In this document: piece by piece, positions 7,739 through 13,900 of the stretch | How positions within the stretch are numbered: the stretch's first letter is position 1 | Layout: each line of letters begins with the position of its first letter | Assembly (NCBI GenBank): GCA_013213915.1 | Contig: JABSRK010000066.1 | Location: forward strand, 1 to 13,900 | DNA length: 13,900 bases | Direction of reading: 5' to 3' | Origin: Planctomycetota bacterium | GTDB lineage: Bacteria; Planctomycetota; GCA-002687715 | Program-made: the position numbers and the translations under genes | Notes under the pieces: generated by a model | Seen by the model: the letters and a program-made list of their open reading frames with translations, nothing else | Database searches by the model: none | What the model was told of the DNA's origin: nothing

Positions 7739-9544
7739 ATGCCGTCGTCGCGTGCGAGACCTCCCTTCCGCCGAGCGCTGAGGCTCGCGTGGGAGAGCGG
7801 ACGTTCGCTCGCCCTGCAGCAGGGCGCGCTCGCCCTCCTGCAAGGGGCGCTGCCGGTCCTCGGTCTGGTGCTGATGAAGCTGCTCATCGACGCCGTCGCC
7901 AGGGGGGCGCGCGGGCAAGACCCGGACGCTGCGTTCGATGAGGTGGTCTTCTGGGTGCTCGTGGCCGCGGGCGTCGCTTTCGTGGGCGCGCTCGCGCGCA
8001 ACTGGTCCGTGGTGGTGGGAGAAGCGCAGGGGCAGGCAGTTCACGACCACGTGCACGCATTGCTGCACGAGAAGGTCGTCGCCGTCGATCTCCAAGATCT
8101 CGAGGACCCTGAGATCCTCGACCTCCTGCAGCGGGCGCAGCAGGAGGCGCCGGTGCGTCCGCAGCGGCTTGTAGGAGGGCTGACCCAGATCGGGCAGGGG
8201 CTGCTGTCCCTCCTCTTGATGGCGGGGCTCCTGGTCACGCTGCACTGGGTCGTGGCGGTCCTGGTGGTCCTCGCGGCCGTTCCGGGGCTGGTGATGCGCG
8301 CGCGGTATGCCCGCGTTCTTCACCGTTGGCAGGAGCGTCGGGCGCAGGACGACCGCGAGACTCGCTACTTCGCGTGGCTGTTGACATCGCCCGCGATCGC
8401 CAAGGAGATCCGTCTGTTCGGTCTCGGCGGCGTGTTCCGGATGCGTTACCGCCGGCTGCGGAAGCTGCTGCGGGGCGAGCGCGTCGCCATCGCCAGAACG
8501 CGTGCTTTGGCGGAGCTGCTGGGACAGGCGTTCGGGCTCATGGTGACGTTCGGTGCCTACGCGTACATCGCCAAGCGGGTCATCACCGACCCCGCGACGA
8601 CCATCGGGGATCTCGTCATGTACTCGCAGGCGATCCAGCGCGGGCAGGCGGCGGTCCAGACCGTGTTCTCAGGCGTGTCGGGCCTGTACGAGGACGGGCT
8701 TTTCCTGGACACCTTCTTCCGGTTCCTGGGACTACCCGCGCGAGTGCCGACTCCGGAAGCCCCGTCTCCTGTCCCGACGACTCCACGGGAGGGGTTCCGG
8801 ATCGAAGGGGTCGGCTTCACTTACCCCTCAGGCGGGCCGCCCGTCCTGATCGACATTGACGCTCAATTGCGGGTCGGTGAACGGGTCGCGGTCGTCGGGC
8901 CGAACGGCGCCGGCAAGACGACGCTGCTCAAGCTGCTCTGCCGGTTCTACGATCCGTCGGTGGGACGCATCACCCTCGACGGGACCGATCTCACCGCGTT
9001 CGACCCGGCCGCGTTACGTACGCGAATCGCTGGCGTATTCCAGGATTTCGTTCGCTACGATCTCACCGTGTCGGAGAATATCCGTCTCGGCAGGCAGGCC
9101 GACGATTCCGTCACCGACGACGAGGTGCGCGCCGCCGCGGAGGCTGCCGGCGTACACGAACGCGTCAGCGCATTGCCCGAAGGCTACGCCACCCGTCTCG
9201 GCCGACGCTTCGACAAGGGACGGGAGCTCTCCATTGGGGAATGGCAGAAGATCGCGCTCGCCCGGGCATGGCTGCGGGACGCGCCGATTCTGTTCCTCGA
9301 CGAGCCCGCCTCGGCGCTCGACGCACGGGCCGAGGTAGCCCTTATCGGGAACATCCTGGATCTGGCGCGCGACCGCACGGCCCTCGTCGTCAGTCACCGG
9401 CTGTCCACCGCCCGTCGTTGCGACCGCATCTGGGTCATGGACGGGGGTCGTCTCGTCGAGCAAGGGACCCACGAGGAACTCGTGGGTCTGGGCGGCAGTT
9501 ACTCTGCGCTCTATGCGGCGTGGATGCGCCACGCCAGGGAATAG
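7739..9544 (+). CDS. qhpF: ABC exporter, fused transmembrane and ATPase domains (probable QhpF-type exporter of the QHNDH gamma subunit)
   Basis: This is a 601-residue half-transporter. The N-terminal part (about 20-300) is an exporter membrane domain, with hydrophobic segments near residues 35-55, 70-95, 150-200 and 255-285. The C-terminal ATPase has Walker A GPNGAGKTT (387-395), a Q-loop in VFQDF, signature LSIGEWQ (497-503, Glu-Trp instead of the common Gly-Gln), Walker B ILFLDE (517-522) and H-loop His553 in VVSHRLST. GTG 7712 is an alternative start, nine codons longer. In known QHNDH operons QhpF is an ABC exporter that carries the thioether-bridged gamma subunit across the membrane. 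Position (108 bases before qhpA, same strand) and architecture fit that job, but sequence alone cannot exclude another peptide or lipid exporter. Confidence 0.8.
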   Translation: MPSSRARPPFRRALRLAWESGRSLALQQGALALLQGALPVLGLVLMKLLIDAVARGARGQDPDAAFDEVVFWVLVAAGVAFVGALARNWSVVVGEAQGQAVHDHVHALLHEKVVAVDLQDLEDPEILDLLQRAQQEAPVRPQRLVGGLTQIGQGLLSLLLMAGLLVTLHWVVAVLVVLAAVPGLVMRARYARVLHRWQERRAQDDRETRYFAWLLTSPAIAKEIRLFGLGGVFRMRYRRLRKLLRGERVAIARTRALAELLGQAFGLMVTFGAYAYIAKRVITDPATTIGDLVMYSQAIQRGQAAVQTVFSGVSGLYEDGLFLDTFFRFLGLPARVPTPEAPSPVPTTPREGFRIEGVGFTYPSGGPPVLIDIDAQLRVGERVAVVGPNGAGKTTLLKLLCRFYDPSVGRITLDGTDLTAFDPAALRTRIAGVFQDFVRYDLTVSENIRLGRQADDSVTDDEVRAAAEAAGVHERVSALPEGYATRLGRRFDKGRELSIGEWQKIALARAWLRDAPILFLDEPASALDARAEVALIGNILDLARDRTALVVSHRLSTARRCDRIWVMDGGRLVEQGTHEELVGLGGSYSALYAAWMRHARE

Positions 9545-9638
9545 GCCAGACAGGGATTCCGGCGCGTGTCCCGAGCGTGAGGGGCGTCAGGGTGGCGGCT
9601 CGGACGACGGCCCTCTACGATGATTGGACCTGCTTTCC

Positions 9639-9643
9639 GGGAG
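9639..9643 (+). promoter_or_regulatory. Shine-Dalgarno deciding the qhpA start
   Basis: GGGAG is nine bases before the ATG at 9653. An in-frame ATG at 9620 is also possible, but it has no such site and would place eleven non-signal residues ahead of the signal peptide. Confidence 0.5.
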
Positions 9644-9652
9644 ATCTCCTCC

Positions 9653-11881
9653 ATGGCTTCACGCATGTCCTGGCCGCTTCTCGTGCTCGGCCTGCTCCTC
9701 CTGCTCCCAATGGACGTGGTGGCGCAGAATCCGCCAACAGGCGGATCGCAAACGCCGCCGCCGACGACCCAGGAGACGCCGCCGACGACGACCCAGGAGA
9801 CGCCGCCGACGACGACCCAGGAGACGCCGCCGGATCGACAAGAGCGTTCGCGAGGCGAGGGTCGCGGCGAACGTGGCGATGGTCAAGGCCGCTCCAGGGG
9901 CGGACGTCGTGGACGTCGCGGGTCCGGCCGCGGCGAGCAGGAAGCGAGTGCTCCCAAGAAGCCGCGCAAGGGGATCAAGGTCACCGATCCCGTGGTCATC
10001 CAGCACTGCGGCGGGTGTCACAAGGTCGGGGATGACGGGCTCATGAGCCGGGTCTCCTTCATGCGCAAGGGCCCCGAAGGCTGGGAGATGTCGCTGAAGC
10101 GGATGATCCGCCACCACGACATGAAGTTCTCACCGGAAGAGGCCCGGCAGATGATCCGCTACCTCGCGCACCAACACGGGCTCGCGAGGGGCGAGGCCGA
10201 GCGCTCGCTCTACGACGCCGAGCGGCGCGTCCACTGGTCGGAAGAGGACAAGGACCAGGACCTGCGCCGGACCTGCGCGCCATGCCACACGCTCGGGCGC
10301 GTCTTCGCGCAGCAGCGTTCGGGCGAGGAATGGCAGCATTTGAAGAAGATGCACATGGCGTTCTTCCCGAACACATCCAGCCAGTTCGGCGAGCGGCGGC
10401 GCAGTCGTGGCGGCGGTGACTGGGGCGGCGGTGGGGGCAGCACGCGCGGCGGCAGCAGCACGCGCGGAGAGGGCAGCACGCGCGGAGAGGGCAGCACGCG
10501 CGGAGAGGGCAGCACGCGCGGAGAGGGCAGCACGCGCGGCGGCCGGACGGGTTCCTCGTCACGTGGCGGTAGCTCTTCCGGAGGCGGCAGCCGCGCCGAC
10601 CGCGTCCTCGCGGCGCTGACGAAGAGCCAACCACTGTTCTCCGAGGAGTGGGAAGCCTGGCAGATCCACGAGCGCGAGGTGCCCCTGGCGGGCTTCTGGA
10701 CCGTAATCGGTCATGAGGTCAGTCGGGGAGAGATCCGGGGCACGGTCGAGATCAGCCGAACCGATCAGGAGACCTACGCGACGGTCTGGACGCTGGAATT
10801 CGGTGACGGATCGCGCGTTCGTCGCGAGGGCCGGGGTGTCATGTACGCCGGCTATTCGTGGCGTGGCCGGTCGCGTCCCGCGGCCGAAACCCCCGGCACC
10901 GAGCCAGCCGAGCTTCGCGAGGTGATGCTGCTGTCTGCCGACTGGAACACATTCAAGGGACGCTGCTTCCACGGTGGCTACAGCGAACTCGGCATGGACG
11001 TGACGCTGCACCGGCACACGGGGTCGACCCAGATCTTCGCTTCCGACGAACCGGCCATCGCGCCCGCCAAGGGCGCAGAGGTCGTGCTGCGTGGCACGGG
11101 TTTCCCGGCCGACGTGGTGTCGAAGGATTTCCACCTCGGCGCCGGTGTGACGGTGACGGATGTGCGGCGGGAGAACAACACGAAGGTCACGCTCGTTGTG
11201 GACATCGCGAAGGACGCCAAGCTCGGCAAGCGTCGCATCTCGTTCCGCGCCATTCGCGGCCCCGAGGCCGTCACGCTCTACGACACGGTCGACTACATCA
11301 AGGTCACCCCGGGCGAGGGCTTCTCGCGCATCGGAAAGGGCGGCAAGGGGAAGATCCCCAAGCAGTACGAGCGCTTCGAGGCTTGGGCGATGCACCGCGG
11401 GCCGGACAAGAAGCTCTATACGGCTGACAACTGGCAGATCAAGGTCGTCGATGCGAAGTGGCGTCTCGATGAGTTTTCGATTCACGAGTACGACGACGAC
11501 GTGAAGTACGTTGGCGAGATCGACGAGGACACGGGCTTCTTCACGCCGGCGATCGACGGCCCGAATCCGAAGCGCCGCTGGAATGCGAACAACATCGGCA
11601 ACGTGTACGTGGTCGCCGAGGCGAAGCTGGCCGTGCCGGTGCGTCCGCCGGAGCCGAAGAAGGTCGAAAAGCCCAAGGCCGACGCGCCGGAGGGCGGTGG
11701 CGGCGACGGCAATCAGGGCGGCGGTAACGGCAATGGTAACGGTGGTCCGTCCGTCGCGGTCTCCGCGGCCGCCGTCCCAATCGTCGCGTTGGAGGACAAG
11801 GTGTTCAAGGCTCACGGCCACCTCCTCGTCACGGTCCCGCTGTACGTGATGTGGGAACGCTACGACTGGGATCATCGCTGA
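9653..11881 (+). CDS. qhpA: Quinohemoprotein amine dehydrogenase alpha subunit (diheme cytochrome c), with low-complexity insertions
   Basis: This 742-residue exported protein carries the two c-type hemes that take electrons from the CTQ site in the gamma subunit. The signal peptide spans residues 1-24 (ending DVVA). The heme domain has C119-GGC-H123 and C208-APC-H212, with FMRKGPEGWEMSLKRMIRHH between them, as in QHNDH alpha. The rest matches the family's beta-rich domains II-IV, including an Ig-like segment (AKGAEVVLRGTGFPADVV) and a final LLVTVPLYVMWERYDW strand. Unlike described alpha subunits, which I recall as near 500 residues, it has three low-complexity stretches: 25-106 (Pro/Thr repeats, then Arg/Gly), 247-313 (Gly/Ser/Arg repeats) and about 664-700 (Lys/Pro, then Gly/Asn). 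The stop overlaps the qhpD ATG by one base. Identification rests on the heme motifs plus the qhpD-qhpC neighbours. Confidence 0.88.
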   Translation: MASRMSWPLLVLGLLLLLPMDVVAQNPPTGGSQTPPPTTQETPPTTTQETPPTTTQETPPDRQERSRGEGRGERGDGQGRSRGGRRGRRGSGRGEQEASAPKKPRKGIKVTDPVVIQHCGGCHKVGDDGLMSRVSFMRKGPEGWEMSLKRMIRHHDMKFSPEEARQMIRYLAHQHGLARGEAERSLYDAERRVHWSEEDKDQDLRRTCAPCHTLGRVFAQQRSGEEWQHLKKMHMAFFPNTSSQFGERRRSRGGGDWGGGGGSTRGGSSTRGEGSTRGEGSTRGEGSTRGEGSTRGGRTGSSSRGGSSSGGGSRADRVLAALTKSQPLFSEEWEAWQIHEREVPLAGFWTVIGHEVSRGEIRGTVEISRTDQETYATVWTLEFGDGSRVRREGRGVMYAGYSWRGRSRPAAETPGTEPAELREVMLLSADWNTFKGRCFHGGYSELGMDVTLHRHTGSTQIFASDEPAIAPAKGAEVVLRGTGFPADVVSKDFHLGAGVTVTDVRRENNTKVTLVVDIAKDAKLGKRRISFRAIRGPEAVTLYDTVDYIKVTPGEGFSRIGKGGKGKIPKQYERFEAWAMHRGPDKKLYTADNWQIKVVDAKWRLDEFSIHEYDDDVKYVGEIDEDTGFFTPAIDGPNPKRRWNANNIGNVYVVAEAKLAVPVRPPEPKKVEKPKADAPEGGGGDGNQGGGNGNGNGGPSVAVSAAAVPIVALEDKVFKAHGHLLVTVPLYVMWERYDWDHR
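9761..9832 (+). repeat. 24-bp in-frame tandem repeat, three copies, in qhpA
   Basis: Three contiguous 24-base units (9761, 9785, 9809) encode TTTQETPP; the first copy starts PTT instead of TTT. Units two and three are identical at the DNA level. It forms part of the Pro/Thr-rich segment after the signal peptide and keeps the frame, so copy-number change would be tolerated. Confidence 0.85.
10436..10543 (+). repeat. 18-bp in-frame tandem repeat array in qhpA linker
   Basis: Six consecutive 18-base units encode variants of GSTRGE. The units starting at 10472, 10490 and 10508 are identical. Those at 10436, 10454 and 10526 differ at the edges (GSTRGG, SSTRGE, GSTRGG). The array makes a flexible Gly/Ser/Arg linker between the diheme domain and domain II. 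There are no spacers, so it is not a CRISPR. Confidence 0.88.
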
Positions 11882-13398
11882 TGAAACTCGCCGCCAGTCT
11901 CCATCGGAGGTTTGTCGTCGATGACGTTTCGTACGTCTACGCGACGGGGTCGGCGGCCGTCCTGCGCCTCGATGACGTCTCGACGTCGCTGCTCGACGCG
12001 TTCGCGGTCGAGGGCGGCAGGAATCTCGCTGAGTGGGAATCCGACAACGCCGATGCGGATGATCTCGTCGATCGCAAGGCGACCCTCGACCAGATGGTCG
12101 CCATGGGGCTCGTCCGTCCCGCGGGGGAGACCGCGCCGCCGGCGTCCAAGCTCCCGCCGATGCCGTTTCCGCTCGCGACGCTGGTTCTGAACGTGACGAA
12201 CAAGTGCAACCTGTCGTGCACCTATTGCTACGAGTATGGCGAGGACCGGATCGCCGACTCGACCAGGGCCGACGGCACGGTGAAAGCGCCCATGATGTCG
12301 GCCGAGACGGCGTGCCAGTCAGTCGACTTCCTGTTCGAGAGTGCCGCTGCCCGTCGCGACGTGACGATCACGTTCTTTGGTGGCGAGACGCTCCTCAACT
12401 TCGGGACGATCAAGGCCGCCGTTGAGCATGCGGAGGAGCGGGCGCGGGCGGAAGACAAGCTCGTCGGCTTCTCGTTGACCACAAACGCGACCCTGCTGAC
12501 CGACGAGGTCGTCGATTTCCTCGTATCACATCGGTTCGGTGTGAACGTCTCCATCGACGGTGACCAGAAGACCCACGATCGCCACCGTACGTTCAAGAGC
12601 GGACGCGGTTCGTACGAGATGATCGTCCCGCGCATCAAGGGCTTCATCGCGAGGAACAAGGCTGCTGATGGCCGCCCCATCGGGGCGCGCGTCACGCTCA
12701 CCGCAGGCATGACGGGTGTGTGTGAGATCTACGCCCATCTGCATGGAGAGCTGGGCTTCGACGAGGTCGGCTTCGCGCCCGTCACCAGCGCGAAGGAGAA
12801 CGACTACGCCCTGTCAGACGAGAACTACTGGCAGATCCTCGATGAATTTGCGGCGCTGGCCGAGGACTACGTGGTGGCCGCCGCGGAGGATCGGCCGCAC
12901 GGCTTTTCCAATCTCAATGATGTCCTGCGGGAGCTGCACCAGGGGATCAACAAGGCCCACCCTTGCGGCGCCGGACTCGGGCTTCTCGGCGTCTCGACCG
13001 AGGGAGAGCTCGGCCTCTGCCACCGGTTCGTCGAGTCAGGAGAGCACGAGGTCGGCAATGTGGCGACGGGGCTGGACGAGGAGAAGCGCCGGGAGTTCCT
13101 CGAGGCCGGGCACATCTCGACCAAGGTCGCGTGCCACGAGTGCTTTGCACGGCCGCTCTGCTCGGGCGGTTGCTACCACGAGGCGTACGTTCGCTACGAA
13201 GACGCGACGAAACCGAACCTGCATTACTGCGAGTGGATCCGTGCGTGGACCGACCTCGGTTTGCGGACCTACGGTCGCATCATGAACGCAAATCCTGGCT
13301 ATATGGCCCGATTCGAAGATCGCCGGGCGGCCGCGGTCGCCGCTGCGCACGAACCCATCGAGAACACCGCCCCCGCCGGGACGGAGCCGACACTATGA
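11881..13398 (+). CDS. qhpD: Radical SAM/SPASM maturase of the QHNDH gamma subunit
   Basis: This 505-residue cytoplasmic enzyme is predicted to form the Cys-to-Asp/Glu thioether bridges inside QhpC. The radical SAM cluster motif is C109-x3-C113-x2-C116 (in NKCNLSCTYCYEYG). FFGGETLLNF is the SAM-binding GGE segment, and VNVSIDGD is a later core strand. The SPASM domain has C362-x12-G375-x4-C380, then C418-x2-C421-x5-C427-x3-C431, then C450, which fits the two-auxiliary-cluster consensus. The N-terminal 95 residues look like a leader-binding region. I start at ATG 11881, whose A is the last base of the qhpA stop; an upstream in-frame GTG would run into qhpA. The stop overlaps the qhpC ATG (ATGA), so the substrate is translationally coupled to its modifying enzyme. 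On sequence alone it resembles other peptide-modifying SPASM enzymes; the adjacent QhpC decides the call. Confidence 0.92.
   Translation: MKLAASLHRRFVVDDVSYVYATGSAAVLRLDDVSTSLLDAFAVEGGRNLAEWESDNADADDLVDRKATLDQMVAMGLVRPAGETAPPASKLPPMPFPLATLVLNVTNKCNLSCTYCYEYGEDRIADSTRADGTVKAPMMSAETACQSVDFLFESAAARRDVTITFFGGETLLNFGTIKAAVEHAEERARAEDKLVGFSLTTNATLLTDEVVDFLVSHRFGVNVSIDGDQKTHDRHRTFKSGRGSYEMIVPRIKGFIARNKAADGRPIGARVTLTAGMTGVCEIYAHLHGELGFDEVGFAPVTSAKENDYALSDENYWQILDEFAALAEDYVVAAAEDRPHGFSNLNDVLRELHQGINKAHPCGAGLGLLGVSTEGELGLCHRFVESGEHEVGNVATGLDEEKRREFLEAGHISTKVACHECFARPLCSGGCYHEAYVRYEDATKPNLHYCEWIRAWTDLGLRTYGRIMNANPGYMARFEDRRAAAVAAAHEPIENTAPAGTEPTL
13383..13386 (+). promoter_or_regulatory. Shine-Dalgarno for qhpC inside qhpD
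   Basis: GGAG lies eight bases before the qhpC ATG at 13395, within the last qhpD codons. It supports translation re-initiation at the ATGA overlap. Confidence 0.5.
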
Positions 13399-13715
13399 AG
13401 CACCTATTCGCCGTCAATCAGAAGGCGCGGATGATCGAGGGCATCGTCATCCAGAAAGCCCAGCAGGCCCACGCGATGATGGCTCCTGATCCGCCGTTCG
13501 GGTGCACGACCATGTTCTCGCCCGGCTGGGAGGTGGACTCGAGCGGTGGCACGCACGGGCTGTGCACGCCGATCGAGCGGGACCTCTACGATTGCTACCA
13601 CACGTGCTACTGGCCGGCCCAGGTACCGGACGCGTTGACCAACTCGCCGAACTGGGCCAAGTCTTGCGGCGCTCCCGTCAATGACTGGGCTTCCATAGAC
13701 CTGGTGTTTCCATGA
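13395..13715 (+). CDS. qhpC: Quinohemoprotein amine dehydrogenase gamma subunit (CTQ-bearing)
   Basis: This 106-residue precursor of the catalytic gamma subunit has a leader of about 30 residues (MKHLFAVNQKARMIEGIVIQ and on), lacking a Sec-type hydrophobic core, as expected for export by a dedicated ABC transporter. In mature numbering (subtract 30), every known modified residue is present. Thioether pairs are C7-E16 (C37-E46), C27-D33 (C57-D63) and C41-D49 (C71-D79). The CTQ cofactor pair is C37-W43 (C67-W73). D33 is also the catalytic base. CTTMFSPGWE and CYWPAQVPD are the clearest family stretches, and the protein ends in LVFP. One further cysteine, C91, lies outside the four pairs. Its ATG overlaps the qhpD stop, and its stop overlaps the next start. 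Confidence 0.95.
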   Translation: MKHLFAVNQKARMIEGIVIQKAQQAHAMMAPDPPFGCTTMFSPGWEVDSSGGTHGLCTPIERDLYDCYHTCYWPAQVPDALTNSPNWAKSCGAPVNDWASIDLVFP

Positions 13716-13900
13716 TGCGTGTACTTCTCCTCTTGAACCTCTTGGTGTGTGTCGGCATCGCCGACGGGCAGGCACCCAAGAAGTCCCACTTCTGGTTCCG
13801 CTGCTATCCCGACCTGATGGTGAAGTACGACCCGGTGACCGACAAGGAGGTCGGGCGGGTCAAGACGGGCAACGGGTTGTGTTGGGGGTCCTACCTCTCC
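13712..13900 (+). CDS. qhpB: Probable quinohemoprotein amine dehydrogenase beta subunit (3' truncated by window)
   Basis: Only the first 63 codons are visible. ATG 13712 overlaps the qhpC stop, and a second ATG follows directly at 13715. The start is a signal peptide (MMRVLLLLNLLVCVGIADGQA, cleavage likely after GQA), so it is exported. The following residues, including DLMVKYDPVTDKEVGRVKTG, look like the first strands of a beta-propeller blade, as expected for the seven-bladed QHNDH beta subunit that holds the gamma subunit against the alpha subunit. Position directly after qhpC matches the known A-D-C-B order. Two cysteines (C31, C57) occur in the visible mature part. The call relies mostly on gene order, since too little sequence is shown to prove the fold. 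Confidence 0.7.
   Translation, partial: MMRVLLLLNLLVCVGIADGQAPKKSHFWFRCYPDLMVKYDPVTDKEVGRVKTGNGLCWGSYLS

Noticed and set aside
10436..10543. Regular short repeats resembling a CRISPR or satellite array
   Set aside because: Units are 18 bases with no spacers, are in frame within qhpA, and encode a Gly/Ser/Arg linker.
10559..11875. Long open frame of 438 codons on the minus strand
   Set aside because: It lies fully antisense to qhpA, has no recognisable motif, and is typical of high-GC antisense open frames.
11881..13715. Radical SAM-SPASM enzyme plus small Cys-rich peptide and ABC exporter as a new RiPP (ranthipeptide/sactipeptide) cluster
   Set aside because: The peptide matches the QHNDH gamma subunit residue for residue at the cross-link sites, and the neighbouring diheme protein is the alpha subunit, so a stand-alone RiPP is not needed.

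Overview
This is a high-GC, gene-dense bacterial chromosome window with no mobile elements or RNA genes that I can recognise. Secreted PDZ-domain proteins, one with a degenerate HEAT-like N-terminal motif, and low-complexity insertions in a secreted cytochrome suggest a Planctomycetota-like Gram-negative bacterium. That placement is an inference and needs a phylogeny to settle.

Left part (1-2970, + strand): the 3' end of accA (acetyl-CoA carboxylase carboxyltransferase alpha), then a secreted PDZ protein with a strong ribosome binding site one base after the accA stop. A small cysteine-containing protein resembling a degenerate zf-HC2 (anti-sigma type) module follows, then a second secreted protein with a HEAT-like N-terminus and a C-terminal PDZ domain.

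Middle (3053-7518, - strand): a housekeeping protein-quality cluster in the order tig (trigger factor), clpP, clpX, rlmN. A perfect 8-bp stem-loop lies between tig and clpP and bears on the choice of clpP start. A 220-bp divergent intergenic region separates tig from the right-hand block.

Right part (7739-13900, + strand): the most notable content. An ABC exporter is followed by four tightly packed genes: a diheme cytochrome c/multidomain protein, a radical SAM-SPASM enzyme, a 106-aa cysteine-rich protein and the start of a secreted protein. I read these as the quinohemoprotein amine dehydrogenase (QHNDH) system: qhpF-like, qhpA, qhpD, qhpC, qhpB. The small protein keeps every residue used for the three Cys-to-Asp/Glu thioether bridges and for the cysteine tryptophylquinone (CTQ) cofactor, at exactly the known spacing. 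The proposed flow is as follows. QhpD installs the thioether bridges in the leader-bearing gamma subunit QhpC in the cytoplasm. A protease (QhpE) and a flavin monooxygenase (QhpG), neither seen in this window, complete processing. The ABC exporter moves the gamma subunit to the periplasm, where it joins the Sec-exported alpha (QhpA) and beta (QhpB) subunits to oxidise primary amines and pass electrons through the two hemes.

The unusual feature of this version is the alpha subunit. It carries three low-complexity insertions (Pro/Thr then Arg/Gly-rich N-terminus, Gly/Ser/Arg repeat linker after the heme domain, Gly/Asn-rich loop near the C-terminus), two of them encoded by perfect tandem DNA repeats. 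qhpB is cut off by the window end.
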